Source of the DNA: an uncultured Eubacterium sp.
GTDB lineage: Bacteria > Bacillota > Clostridia > Lachnospirales > Lachnospiraceae
Length of the DNA: 41,297 nucleotides
Assembly: GCA_910586045.1 (NCBI GenBank)
Contig: CAJUIH010000016.1
Location: 1 to 41,297, forward strand
Direction: 5' to 3'
Below, one piece after another: positions 23,011 through 31,468 of the stretch. A program made the translations under genes and the position numbers. The first letter of the stretch is position 1; each line of letters opens with the position of its first letter. The notes under the pieces are model-generated. The model was given only the letters and a program-made list of their open reading frames with translations, did not search any database and was not told the origin of the DNA.

Positions 23011-23039
23011 GTTATACCACTTTTATTAGCACTCGTCAA
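23011..23039 (-). promoter_or_regulatory. hsp20 sigma-A promoter
   Basis: On the minus strand TTGACG (23034-23039) and TATAAC (23011-23016) are separated by 17 bp. The -35 box lies inside the CIRCE element, so HrcA binding would block polymerase. Confidence 0.8.
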
Positions 23040-23052
23040 TAGTGAGTGCTAA
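23026..23052. promoter_or_regulatory. CIRCE operator (HrcA binding site)
   Basis: TTAGCACTC and GAGTGCTAA are separated by 9 bp, a perfect match to the CIRCE consensus. It lies about 90 bp upstream of hsp20 and overlaps its -35 box. Confidence 0.95.
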
Positions 23053-23147
23053 TAAAATCTGTGAACTTTTTGTGAAGTCTTACTATTTGCCGATGCTTCT
23101 TACATAGTATCATCCAAAAACGTCCCGGATATGCAGGAAAAATTAAA

Positions 23148-23185
23148 AACCTGCTGTAAAACCAAAACCGGTTCTACAGCAGGCT
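23148..23185 (-). terminator. Terminator of the nagB-desulfoferrodoxin transcript
   Basis: CCTGCTGTA (23150-23158) pairs with TACAGCAGG (23175-23183), extended by AACC/GGTT inside. On the minus strand TTTTTAATTTTT follows the hairpin. It is about 30 bp past the desulfoferrodoxin stop. Confidence 0.85.
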
Positions 23186-23214
23186 TTAGCCCGCCCTGCA
23201 AACGATATGATCAG

Positions 23215-23589
23215 TTACGCTTTCCACAAACCGTGCAGATTACAGTAGGCGTATACCGCCTCTACCTCATCGCCGTCGCAGATTGCAAAACATACTTCCG
23301 GCTGATCCTGCGGGTGCAGTATTTTGCGCTGGTTCCCCTGTTTCGTCTGCAGGGATACCCATTCAATATAATGTGCCGGCATCATAGGATGTGAAGCAGC
23401 TCCCACATTGACTTTTACAAGGTTTCCTTCTACATGATAGACAGGGACGTGCTTTTCCACCGCAGCGTCTGCCGTACCCGGAATCACCTCCGTCATTTTC
23501 TGGCCGCAGCACATAATCGGCACCCCGGCATCTTTCACCATCGCAACTATATTCCCGCAATGCTCGCAAATATAAAATTTCTGTTCCAT
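23215..23589 (-). CDS. dfx: Desulfoferrodoxin (superoxide reductase)
   Basis: This 124-residue two-iron protein reduces superoxide to hydrogen peroxide without making oxygen, a defence typical of anaerobes. The N-terminal desulforedoxin centre has Cys8, Cys11, Cys27 and Cys28. The catalytic neelaredoxin-type domain has EKHVPVYH, the histidines of ASHPMMPAHYIEW, and the final Cys/His pair in YCNLHGLW. Length and motif order match the classic 2Fe form. It starts only 19 bp after the nagB stop on the same strand, with a shared terminator beyond it, so it is likely co-transcribed with the amino-sugar gene. No rubredoxin or rubrerythrin gene lies beside it. Confidence 0.95.
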   Translation of the reverse strand: MEQKFYICEHCGNIVAMVKDAGVPIMCCGQKMTEVIPGTADAAVEKHVPVYHVEGNLVKVNVGAASHPMMPAHYIEWVSLQTKQGNQRKILHPQDQPEVCFAICDGDEVEAVYAYCNLHGLWKA

Positions 23590-23608
23590 TCCGTGATTCC
23601 TCTCTTTC

Positions 23609-24337
23609 TTATCTGATTAACTCCAATGCCGCTTCGTCCGCTACGACTACGACATCTGCGTGAAGCTGCAAAATCGAAGCCGGCACATGCGGGGTCACCG
23701 GGCCATACAGCGCGTCTTTTAGTGCCTGCGCCTTTGCGCTGCCGTTTGCGATCAGCAGGATTTTTTTCGCCTGCATAATATTTCGTATCCCCATTGTATA
23801 GGCATACCGCGGCACATCCGCTTCACTGGCGAAGAAACGCTTGTTTGCCTCGATGGTACTATCGGTCAGCGCAACGCAATGCGTATCGCATACAAAGACT
23901 TCTCCCGGCTCATTAAATCCGATATGGCCGTTATTTCCGATTCCCAAAAGCTGCAGGTCAGCCCCGCCGGCCTGTTCCATCACTTTATTATAATCATCAC
24001 ATGCTTTCTGGCTGTCCGCTTCGCGTCCGTTTGGAACAAACGTACGCGACGGATCAATATTTACATGCCAAAACAAATGCTCGTTCATAAACCAACGGTA
24101 ACTTTGTTCATGGTCCGGCGCAAGCCCTTTGTATTCATCCAGATTCACAGAAGTCACTTCTGAAAAATCCAAATCTCCAGCCTGATACTGTTTTACCAGA
24201 TTTTGGTATAGGCCGATCGGAGAAGAGCCTGTAGCAAGCCCAAGCACACAGTCCGGCTTTGTAATGATCTGCGCCGCCAGGATCTGCGCGGCTTTTTGGC
24301 TCATTTCTTCATAGTCTTTGGTTTTGTAAATTCTCAT
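23609..24337 (-). CDS. nagB: Glucosamine-6-phosphate deaminase
   Basis: This 242-residue enzyme converts glucosamine-6-phosphate to fructose-6-phosphate and ammonia, the last step of amino sugar breakdown. Motifs are LGLATGSSPIGLYQ (phosphate loop), VNLDEYKGL with the catalytic Asp, and GIGNNGHIGFNEPG with the catalytic His. The start MRIYKTKDYEE at 24337 matches family N-termini, with AAAGGAATT upstream; the longer frame reading upstream crosses the promoter. It is divergent from the nanE operon that supplies its substrate, and both promoters carry related palindromes. Confidence 0.95.
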   Translation of the reverse strand: MRIYKTKDYEEMSQKAAQILAAQIITKPDCVLGLATGSSPIGLYQNLVKQYQAGDLDFSEVTSVNLDEYKGLAPDHEQSYRWFMNEHLFWHVNIDPSRTFVPNGREADSQKACDDYNKVMEQAGGADLQLLGIGNNGHIGFNEPGEVFVCDTHCVALTDSTIEANKRFFASEADVPRYAYTMGIRNIMQAKKILLIANGSAKAQALKDALYGPVTPHVPASILQLHADVVVVADEAALELIR

Positions 24338-24408
24338 ATCTGCAATTCCTTTCTTTGTTCCAAAAAATTGTCTATCTATACGGCTTCTCCCAGTACTATT
24401 TACCTGGT

Positions 24409-24444
24409 TACTTATAAGTATACATATTTTTAAAGAATATTCAA
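24409..24444 (-). promoter_or_regulatory. nagB promoter with overlapping palindrome
   Basis: On the minus strand TTGAAT (24439-24444) and TATACT (24417-24422) are spaced by 16 bp. The perfect palindrome TACTTATAAGTA (24409-24420) covers the downstream half of the -10 box. It shares ACTT/AAGT half-sites with the dyad upstream of nanE, so it is a candidate operator for the RpiR-type regulator of the operon. Confidence 0.65.
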
Positions 24445-24528
24445 TAAAATTATCCGAAAGAGCATCCAAAAATTTTGTGCAAAAGTACCAAAAGCCGATC
24501 CATAATCCATTCCAGGTATCCGCCAGTT

Positions 24529-24551
24529 GAAAAAACTTCAAAAGTACTTTC
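24529..24551. promoter_or_regulatory. Candidate operator upstream of nanE
   Basis: This is a perfect interrupted dyad of 23 bp with the pattern GAAA-N2-ACTT-N3-AAGT-N2-TTTC, 17 bp upstream of the nanE -35 box. Binding by the RpiR-type regulator at 29504 is inferred only from position. Confidence 0.55.
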
Positions 24552-24568
24552 AGAACCTTTCAAATGCC

Positions 24569-24596
24569 TTGAATTTCCATCCATAACGGATATACT
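24569..24596 (+). promoter_or_regulatory. Promoter of the nanE operon
   Basis: TTGAAT (24569-24574) and TATACT (24591-24596) are spaced by 16 bp. These are the same hexamers and spacing as the divergent nagB promoter. The SD AAGGAGGTGAT follows at 24609. Confidence 0.75.
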
Positions 24597-24626
24597 GTAA
24601 ACACAAATCAAGGAGGTGATAACGAA

Positions 24627-25334
24627 ATGAAGCAAGAAGCAATTCAAAATCCAAGCATACGCCGGCTGAAAGGGAAATTGATCGTATCCTGCCAGGCGCT
24701 GCCGCATGAACCGCTGCATTCCTCATTTATTATGGGCAGAATGGCACTGGCAGCCAAAGAAGGCGGCGCATGCGGAATCCGGGCAAACACAAAGGAAGAT
24801 ATTTTGGAAATTCGCTCGCAGGTTGATCTTCCGGTGATCGGCATCGTAAAACGCGATTACGAAAACTGCAGCGTATATATTACGCCGACAATGAAAGAAA
24901 TCGATGAACTGATGGAAGCCGGGCCGGAAATCATAGCGGTGGACGCCACCGGGCGGCTTCGTCCGAACGGAGTCACGCTGGATGCATTTTTTACCGAGAT
25001 CAAAGCCAAATATCCTGGCCAGCTATGGATGGCAGACTGCTCAACGGTAGAAGAGGCATTGCATGCAGACAGTCTGGGCTTTGACTTTATCGGTACCACA
25101 ATGGTCGGATACACCGAAGAAAGCAAGGACCTTAAAATCGAAGCCGATGATTTTAAGATCCTGCGTGAAATCATCGGCAAAGCCGCACATCCGGTCATAG
25201 CGGAAGGAAATATCGATACCCCGCAGAAAGCAAAAAGGGTCATTGAACTGGGCGCCTACTGCGTCGTAGTAGGATCCATTATTACAAGGCCGCAGCTCAT
25301 TACCCGCTCTTTTGCGCAAGCACTGGAACGATAG
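24627..25334 (+). CDS. nanE: N-acylmannosamine-6-phosphate 2-epimerase
   Basis: This 235-residue TIM-barrel enzyme converts N-acetylmannosamine-6-phosphate to N-acetylglucosamine-6-phosphate. It shows the family start LKGKLIVSCQALPHEPLH, the barrel segments GIRANTKEDI, VIGIVKRDY and AVDATGRLRP, and MADCSTVEEA. GTTMVGYTEES and the phosphate-binding VIAEGNIDTP and VVVGSIITRP follow. Length and motifs are typical. It is the first gene of the plus-strand sialic acid operon, with a near-perfect SD. Confidence 0.95.
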   Translation: MKQEAIQNPSIRRLKGKLIVSCQALPHEPLHSSFIMGRMALAAKEGGACGIRANTKEDILEIRSQVDLPVIGIVKRDYENCSVYITPTMKEIDELMEAGPEIIAVDATGRLRPNGVTLDAFFTEIKAKYPGQLWMADCSTVEEALHADSLGFDFIGTTMVGYTEESKDLKIEADDFKILREIIGKAAHPVIAEGNIDTPQKAKRVIELGAYCVVVGSIITRPQLITRSFAQALER

Positions 25335-25420
25335 CCTGCCCGCTTTCCCGCGCCAGGCGTCTGAACCATACCAAACACAGAACGTGAACATTGATCGAAA
25401 AAGGAAAAAGGAGAAGTACT

Positions 25421-26341
25421 ATGAGAGATTTAGAAAAATACAAAGGCATTATCCCGGCATTTTATGCATGCTATGACAAGGACGGAAACGTAAATCCACA
25501 GGGGGTTCAGGCACTGACGAAATATTTTGTAGAAAAAGGGGTAAAAGGCGTATATGTCAACGGCTCTTCCGGCGAATGCATTTATCAGAGCGTGGAAGAT
25601 AAGAAAATCATTTTGGAAAATGTCATGCAGGCAGCCGAAGGCCGTCTGACTGTAATCGCACATGTAGCCTGCAACAATACCGCGGACAGTATGGAATTGG
25701 CAAAACACGCGCAGAGCCAGGGGGTAGACGCCATCGCAGCCATTCCTCCTATTTACTTCCACCTGCCGGAGCATGCGATCGCGCAATATTGGAATGATAT
25801 CAGTTCCGCCGCGCCGGATACAGACTTTGTCATTTATAATATCCCGCAGTTGGCAGGCGTTGCCCTGACCATGAGCCTGTTTGCAAAAATGCGTGAAAAT
25901 CCGCGCGTAATCGGCGTAAAAAATTCCTCCATGCCAGTACAGGATATCCAGATGTTTAAACAGGAAGCAGGCGAAGATTATATCATTTTCAACGGTCCGG
26001 ACGAACAGTTTATCAGCGGCCGGGTAATCGGCGCACAAGGCGCCATCGGCGGTACTTACGGCGTCATGCCGGAACTGTTTTTGAAAATGGATGAATATGT
26101 AAAATCCGGCGAATTAGAAAAAGCCCGCACAATCCAGTACGCGGCAAACGAAATTATATACAAAATGTGTTCTGCCAAGGGAAATATGTACGGTATTATT
26201 AAAGCCATTCTAAAAATCAACGAAGGTCTGGATTTAGGCGGCGTAAGAAAACCTCTCCCGGCTCCTGCCAAAGAAGACGAAGCCATTGTGCAGGAAGCTG
26301 CCGATATGATTCGTGCCGCAAAAGAAAAATTCTTGAAATAG
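25421..26341 (+). CDS. nanA: N-acetylneuraminate lyase
   Basis: This 306-residue DHDPS-family aldolase splits N-acetylneuraminate into N-acetylmannosamine and pyruvate. The signature GSSGE (about 49-53), Tyr139 in FVIYNIP and the Schiff-base Lys167 in VIGVKNSS are in place. GSSGE fits lyases rather than dihydrodipicolinate synthase. ATG at 25421 has AAGGAGAAG just upstream. The operon with nanE, nanK and a symporter makes the substrate assignment firm. Confidence 0.93.
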   Translation: MRDLEKYKGIIPAFYACYDKDGNVNPQGVQALTKYFVEKGVKGVYVNGSSGECIYQSVEDKKIILENVMQAAEGRLTVIAHVACNNTADSMELAKHAQSQGVDAIAAIPPIYFHLPEHAIAQYWNDISSAAPDTDFVIYNIPQLAGVALTMSLFAKMRENPRVIGVKNSSMPVQDIQMFKQEAGEDYIIFNGPDEQFISGRVIGAQGAIGGTYGVMPELFLKMDEYVKSGELEKARTIQYAANEIIYKMCSAKGNMYGIIKAILKINEGLDLGGVRKPLPAPAKEDEAIVQEAADMIRAAKEKFLK

Positions 26342-26439
26342 CCCGTTTTTGCGGAGTCCGGCTGCGCTGATTTTGTAAGGCTGGCCGGATTTACCCGAAT
26401 AACTTGGCAATCACCCACACAATGACAGGAGGATAAAAT

Positions 26440-27945
26440 ATGCAGGGTTTTACAACCATTGACTTAATTATATTAATTGTATATCTGGCTGCAGTGCTGT
26501 TTGCAGGTCTTCATTTCGCAAAAAAAGAAATGAAAGGCAAGGAATATTTCAAAGGAGACGGCACGGTTCCGTGGTGGGTTACCTCCGTATCCATATTTGC
26601 TACCTTGCTAAGCCCGATTTCATTTCTGTCCCTGGCAGGAAACTCTTATGCGGGTACATGGATCATGTGGTTTGCACAGCTTGGAATGCTTCTTGCAATT
26701 CCTTTCACGATCCGGTTTTTCCTGCCGATTTACAGCAAACTTGGCATTGATACAGCCTACCACTATCTGGAACTGCGTTTTAACAGCCGCGGGCTGCGTG
26801 TATTAGGAGCCGTTATGTTTATCATATACCAGATCGGGCGGATGTCTATCATTATGTATCTGCCATGTATGGTATTAAGCAACCTGACCGGAATCAATGT
26901 GAATCTCCTCATTGTAATTATGGGTGTGATCGCCATTATCTATTCCTATACCGGAGGATTAAAGTCTGTGCTCTGGACCGATTTTATTCAAGGTTCTGTC
27001 CTGTTAATCGGTGTCACGATTGCCCTGCTGTTTCTGATTGCGCATACCGACGGAGGATTTGGAGCGCTTTTCGACGCGTTCCAAAACGACGGCAAGTTCC
27101 TCGCGCCAGACCAGCCGATTTTTGACATCAACCTGTTAAAGGACAGCGTGTTCCTGCTGATTGTGGGCGCTGGCTTTAATACTATGGGTTCTTACGTATC
27201 CAGCCAGGATATCGTACAGCGGTTTACTACAACGACCGATACGAAAAAACTGAATAAAATGATGTTGACAAACGGCGCGTTATCTATTTTTATCGCTACC
27301 GTATTTTACCTGATCGGAACCGGGCTTTATGTATTTTACCAGCAGAACGAACTGCCGCCGGCTGCCGCGCAAGACCAGATCTTTGCCTCTTACATCGCGT
27401 TCGAGCTGCCTGTGGGCGTAACGGGACTGCTGCTTGCCGCAATTTATGCCGCTTCGCAGTCTACCTTATCTACCGGGTTAAACTCCGTAGCAGCCAGTTG
27501 GACGCTGGATATTCAGGCGCGTGTCAGCAAAAAAGAACTAAGTATGGAAAAACAGACCAAAATCGGGCAGTATGTATCCTTAGTAGTCGGTATCTTTGCG
27601 ATTATCGTATCCATCGTACTTGCGAACGGCGGCGTAAAATCTGCCTATGAATGGTTCAACGGATTTATGGGCCTTGTACTGGGTATCCTAATTGGTACCT
27701 TTGTGTTAGGCGCTTTTACAAAAGTCGCCGATGCCACCGGCGCTGCCATCGCATTTGCCGCCGCGTCCATCGTTATGGTAGGCATTAAATATTTTGCCCC
27801 TGCGGGTTCGGTATCGATTTGGTCCTACTCGATTATCTCGATTGCCGTATCGCTTGTCGTAGGCATTCCGGCCAGCATAATTTCCCGCAATATCAAGGGA
27901 GACCACACAAAACCCGCGCCAAATACGACTATTTTTAACGATTAA
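26440..27945 (+). CDS. Sodium:solute symporter, probable sialic acid transporter
   Basis: This 501-residue integral membrane protein of the SSS family (LeuT fold) has about 13 predicted helices. The N-terminus has TTIDLIILIVYLAAVLFAG, then an EYFKGDGTVPWWVTSVSIFATLLSPISF block. The SSS segment QDIVQRFTTTTD follows, and the helix containing AIYAASQSTLSTGLNSVAASW carries the likely Na+ site serines. Position inside the nan operon, with no ABC or TRAP transporter there, suggests Na+-coupled uptake of sialic acid. The substrate is inferred from context; related sugars are possible. Confidence 0.88.
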   Translation: MQGFTTIDLIILIVYLAAVLFAGLHFAKKEMKGKEYFKGDGTVPWWVTSVSIFATLLSPISFLSLAGNSYAGTWIMWFAQLGMLLAIPFTIRFFLPIYSKLGIDTAYHYLELRFNSRGLRVLGAVMFIIYQIGRMSIIMYLPCMVLSNLTGINVNLLIVIMGVIAIIYSYTGGLKSVLWTDFIQGSVLLIGVTIALLFLIAHTDGGFGALFDAFQNDGKFLAPDQPIFDINLLKDSVFLLIVGAGFNTMGSYVSSQDIVQRFTTTTDTKKLNKMMLTNGALSIFIATVFYLIGTGLYVFYQQNELPPAAAQDQIFASYIAFELPVGVTGLLLAAIYAASQSTLSTGLNSVAASWTLDIQARVSKKELSMEKQTKIGQYVSLVVGIFAIIVSIVLANGGVKSAYEWFNGFMGLVLGILIGTFVLGAFTKVADATGAAIAFAAASIVMVGIKYFAPAGSVSIWSYSIISIAVSLVVGIPASIISRNIKGDHTKPAPNTTIFND

Positions 27946-28080
27946 AACAAACGAAACCAGCGCGGACGCAAACCGCTTTTCCGTCTCCTGGGATCTCAAC
28001 TGGACGGTCTGCCGCCGGCAGGCTAAAATCTGGCCGGATTTGATTTCCGGGAGACAATCTTACAATTAGGAGGTACTATT

Positions 28081-28557
28081 ATGGTATTTGGAAACCGCAA
28101 GCATTTGGAAGAATTTTTATTTTTAGAGCAGGCGATCCAGGATTGCTTTGCCTATGCAGCCAATCATAACCTGTCCGAATATGAGCCTGGCTCCCATGAA
28201 ATAGACGGCACGCGTTTGTTTGTAAATATCGTCCAATATACGACGACAACCGCAGAAAACCGTTTTTGGGAAGCGCACAAGGATTACCTGGACCTGCACC
28301 TTATGCTGCATGGCACGGAACAGATCGATTTGAATTTTATTGCAAATATGCAGCAGAAAGATTACCAGCCAAAAGATGATTTCCTGCCCTTAGAAGGCGG
28401 CAAAAACGGCTCTGTCATCCTAACAGACGGCGATTTTTTAATCTGTTATCCAAATGACGGACACCGCACGGCCGTACAGGTAGACGGCCCGGAAACAATA
28501 AAAAAAGCAATCTTTAAAATTTCCATCAAAGGCAACGAAAATAAAATAACCATTTAG
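28081..28557 (+). CDS. YhcH/YjgK/YiaL family protein (probable sialic acid anomerase)
   Basis: This 158-residue cupin-like protein has family motifs GSHEIDGTRLFVNIVQY, the metal-binding FWEAHKDYLDLHLMLHGTEQI and FLICYPNDGHR. In E. coli the relative NanQ speeds the interconversion of sialic acid anomers released by transporters. Lying between the symporter and the kinase, this copy most likely does the same. The SD TAGGAGGT precedes the start. Family members in other operons act on other sugars, so the precise substrate is inferred. Confidence 0.88.
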   Translation: MVFGNRKHLEEFLFLEQAIQDCFAYAANHNLSEYEPGSHEIDGTRLFVNIVQYTTTTAENRFWEAHKDYLDLHLMLHGTEQIDLNFIANMQQKDYQPKDDFLPLEGGKNGSVILTDGDFLICYPNDGHRTAVQVDGPETIKKAIFKISIKGNENKITI

Positions 28558-28567
28558 GGTAACATAC

Positions 28568-29449
28568 ATGAAAAAATATGTTAGTATTGATATTGGGGGA
28601 ACCGCGATGAAATATGGCCTGATCGACGCAGACGGTGCGATACAATGCCGCGCCGAAATGTCGACCGAGGCATACAAGGGCGGCCCGTCCATTTTGGAAA
28701 AAACAATTAAAATTACCGAACAGTTCTGCCAGGCGCAGGATATCGCTGGTATCTGTATATCAACCGCGGGCATGGTTGATACAAAAAAAGGCCTGATTGT
28801 GCATGCGGCCCCTTTAATTCCGGAATATACCGGTACCCGGTTTAAAGAAACTTTAGAGCGCCATTTCCAGATACCCTGCGCGGTAGAAAACGATGTGAAC
28901 TGCGCAGGCCTGTGCGAGTATTTATCCGGCGCAGGCAGCGGGTGCGACCCGATGCTGATGCTGACGATCGGTACCGGAATCGGCGGATGCATGATTACCG
29001 GCGGGCATGTCTTTCATGGATTTTCTTATAGTGCCTGTGAGGTCGGCTATATGCATATGCGCGGGAGCGATTTTCAAACCCTTGGCTCCGCGAGCACCCT
29101 TACCAAAAAAACCGCGCTAAGAAAACAGGAACCGGAAGAAAACTGGAACGGATACCAAATCTTCGAACAGGCAAAACAAGGGGACCCCGTCTGTATACAA
29201 GCAATCGATGAAATGACTGACGTGCTTGGCCTTGGCATTGCCAATATCTGTTATGTACTCAATCCCGAAATTGTCGTATTGGGAGGAGGCATTATGGCCC
29301 AGGAAGCATATTTAAGGGATAAAATTCAAAAAGCTGTGGAATTCTATGCAATAGGCAATCCAGTATTACGTACAAGAATAGCATTTGCAAAGCATAAAAA
29401 CGACGCGGGCATGCTGGGCGCATTCTACCATTTTAAAAACAGCCGCTGA
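28568..29449 (+). CDS. nanK: ROK family kinase, probable N-acetylmannosamine kinase
   Basis: This 293-residue sugar kinase starts with the ATP-binding SIDIGGTAMKYGLID. It has CAVENDVNCAGLCEY with the catalytic Asp, TIGTGIGGCMITGG and, near the end, PEIVVLGGGIM. The zinc motif usual in ROK kinases (CxCGxxGCxE) is absent: the segment reads ACEVGYMHMRGS. It should phosphorylate the N-acetylmannosamine released by NanA and hand it to NanE. It begins 10 bp after the previous gene, indicating one operon. A role on glucose or other N-acetyl sugars is less likely given the context. Confidence 0.9.
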   Translation: MKKYVSIDIGGTAMKYGLIDADGAIQCRAEMSTEAYKGGPSILEKTIKITEQFCQAQDIAGICISTAGMVDTKKGLIVHAAPLIPEYTGTRFKETLERHFQIPCAVENDVNCAGLCEYLSGAGSGCDPMLMLTIGTGIGGCMITGGHVFHGFSYSACEVGYMHMRGSDFQTLGSASTLTKKTALRKQEPEENWNGYQIFEQAKQGDPVCIQAIDEMTDVLGLGIANICYVLNPEIVVLGGGIMAQEAYLRDKIQKAVEFYAIGNPVLRTRIAFAKHKNDAGMLGAFYHFKNSR

Positions 29450-29503
29450 GACGAATCGGCATACTGCGCCCAAACTCACCAGCCGGCAAAAGAGGGTGAT
29501 AAA

Positions 29504-30325
29504 ATGGAATATTATATTAAATCAGTCGTGCCGATCATAGAAAGAAATTATGAAAAGCTTACAACTGTCGAAAAAAATATTGCTGATTTTTTTATCAATA
29601 ATCGTGAAAAAGTAGATTTTTCCTCCAAAGCCATAGCTGACCGGCTATATGTATCGGAGGCTTCCCTGTCCCGATTCGCGCAAAAATGCGGTTACCGGGG
29701 TTACCGGGAGTTTATGTACCAGTATGAAATGACCTTTGTGGCCATTGAGGATTCCATCACGGGAAATACAAGAATGGTGTTAAACGCATACCAGGAACTG
29801 TTAAATAAGACTTACCAGCTTGTAAACGAAGAACAGATCGCCCGCATCGCGCATTATTTAAGCAACGCCGAACAAGTGCTTGTATGCGGGCGGGGCAGTT
29901 CGGGCCATACCGCCGCGGAAATGGAAATGCGTTTTATGCGCATCGGGGTCAATATCGATTCGGAACGGGATAACGACCTGATCCGTATGCGGGCCATATT
30001 CCAAAACAGGCAAAACCTGATCTTTGGCATTACGATCAGCGGGGAATCCGACGACGTCGTATACCTGCTGCGGGAAAGCCACAGGCGCGGAGCAAAGACG
30101 GTCTTAATTACGGCGAAAACGGATGACAGGTTCTATGAATTTTGTACAGAAATCGTACAGGTTCCATCCCTCCAGCATTTAAACCAGGGTCATTTTATTT
30201 CTCCGCAGTTTCCCATTCTGCTCGTTTTGGATATTATCTATTCTTGTTACGCAGAACTGGACAAGCGGACCAAAGACAGCCTGCACAACAACACATTAAA
30301 AGCCCTGGCGGAACGAAAGCGGTAA
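29504..30325 (+). CDS. MurR/RpiR family transcriptional regulator
   Basis: This 273-residue regulator has an N-terminal HTH_6 domain (KLTTVEKNIADFF through SEASLSRFAQKCGYRGYREF, residues about 17-75). A SIS sugar-phosphate binding domain follows (about 120-250) with VLVCGRGSSGHTA and IFGITISGESDDVV. The family often senses N-acetyl-hexosamine phosphates. It is encoded within the nan operon before nagA and likely controls both this operon and divergent nagB through the palindromes in 24409-24551. Whether it represses or activates cannot be read from sequence. Confidence 0.92.
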   Translation: MEYYIKSVVPIIERNYEKLTTVEKNIADFFINNREKVDFSSKAIADRLYVSEASLSRFAQKCGYRGYREFMYQYEMTFVAIEDSITGNTRMVLNAYQELLNKTYQLVNEEQIARIAHYLSNAEQVLVCGRGSSGHTAAEMEMRFMRIGVNIDSERDNDLIRMRAIFQNRQNLIFGITISGESDDVVYLLRESHRRGAKTVLITAKTDDRFYEFCTEIVQVPSLQHLNQGHFISPQFPILLVLDIIYSCYAELDKRTKDSLHNNTLKALAERKR

Positions 30326-30339
30326 AAAGGAGGACATCC

Positions 30340-31467
30340 ATGATCATCAAACATGTAAAAGCCTATACGCAAGAGCAAACTTTTAAGGAACAAGATATCT
30401 TGATTGAAAACGGCGTATTTTCCGCCCGGTCATCGGATCCGGAAGTCATAGACGGCTGCGGCTGCTATGCGATTCCAGGCCTGATCGACCTGCATTTTCA
30501 CGGCTGCGGCGGATATGATTTTTGCGACGGCACATACGAAGCGATTGCTAAAATTGCCACATGCGAAGCAGCCGCGGGCATAACCGGCATCTGTCCCGCG
30601 ACAATGACGCTGCCAAGCGGCGAACTGACACAGATCCTTCATACGGCAAATGAATACCAAAAGGCAGCGGCGCCGGGCGCCGACCTCATCGGCATCAACA
30701 TGGAAGGGCCTTTTATCAGCAGCGCCAAAAAAGGCGCGCAGGATCCAAAACATATCCTGCCCTGCAGCGTCCAAACAGCCAGGATGTTTCTGGAAGCTTC
30801 CGGAGGGCTTGTGAAATTCATCGGCATCGCACCGGAATCCAATCCGGACTATCTGGATTTTATCGCACAGATGAAAGATGCTGTCCATATATCCCTGGCC
30901 CATACAAACGCAGACTACGATACGGCAATGCGGGCATTTGACGCAGGCGCGGACCATGCGGTACATTTGTATAACGCAATGCCGCCGTTTACACACAGGC
31001 AGCCGGGCGTCGTCGGAGCTGTCGCGGACAGCCCGCATGTCTATGCGGAATTAATCTGCGACGGCGTGCATATCCATCCCAGCGTTGTAAGGGCGACGTT
31101 TCGTATGCTCGGCGCAGACCGCGTCGTCTTTATCAGCGACAGCATGCGTGCCGCGGGCATGCCGAACGGACGCTATACACTGGGCGGACTGGACGTCCAA
31201 GTTGAAGGGCGGCAGGCAACACTTATATCCGACGGCTCCTTAGCCGGGTCTGCTTCCAATTTAATGGAATGCCTGCGGACGGCTGTCACGCAGATGCAGA
31301 TCCCGCTGGAAACCGCCGTTGCCTGCGCGACGGTTAACCCGGCAAAATGCCTGGGCGTTTTTGATACCAGGGGTTCGATTGCGATTGGAAAAAAAGCCGA
31401 CGTCGTATTACTAGACTCCTCGCTTGCGCTAAAGGCAGTGATCAAAGACGGTGTGCGCATCGCTTAA
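30340..31467 (+). CDS. nagA: N-acetylglucosamine-6-phosphate deacetylase
   Basis: This 375-residue amidohydrolase removes acetate from N-acetylglucosamine-6-phosphate to give glucosamine-6-phosphate for NagB. The metal site starts with DLHFHGCGGYDF, and the family motif GINMEGPFIS carries the catalytic Glu. Later come LAHTNADYDTAMRAFDAGA with metal-ligand His and HLYNAMPPF. ISDSMRAAGM contains the catalytic Asp, and the closing segment is GSIAIGKKADVVLLD. ATG at 30340 follows AAAGGAGGACATCC, 14 bp after the regulator stop. It is the last gene of the operon, with a terminator after it. Confidence 0.95.
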   Translation: MIIKHVKAYTQEQTFKEQDILIENGVFSARSSDPEVIDGCGCYAIPGLIDLHFHGCGGYDFCDGTYEAIAKIATCEAAAGITGICPATMTLPSGELTQILHTANEYQKAAAPGADLIGINMEGPFISSAKKGAQDPKHILPCSVQTARMFLEASGGLVKFIGIAPESNPDYLDFIAQMKDAVHISLAHTNADYDTAMRAFDAGADHAVHLYNAMPPFTHRQPGVVGAVADSPHVYAELICDGVHIHPSVVRATFRMLGADRVVFISDSMRAAGMPNGRYTLGGLDVQVEGRQATLISDGSLAGSASNLMECLRTAVTQMQIPLETAVACATVNPAKCLGVFDTRGSIAIGKKADVVLLDSSLALKAVIKDGVRIA

Positions 31468-31468
31468 T

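Noticed and set aside
27946..28080. Riboswitch or terminator between the symporter and yhcH genes
   Set aside because: Only weak complementarity (GTCTCC / GGGAGAC) was found, and an SD follows normally. The genes are probably simply co-transcribed.
28081..28557. Reading the YhcH-family gene as a toxin-antitoxin or beta-galactosidase subunit relative
   Set aside because: Motifs and position within the nan operon match the sialic acid anomerase-type role better.
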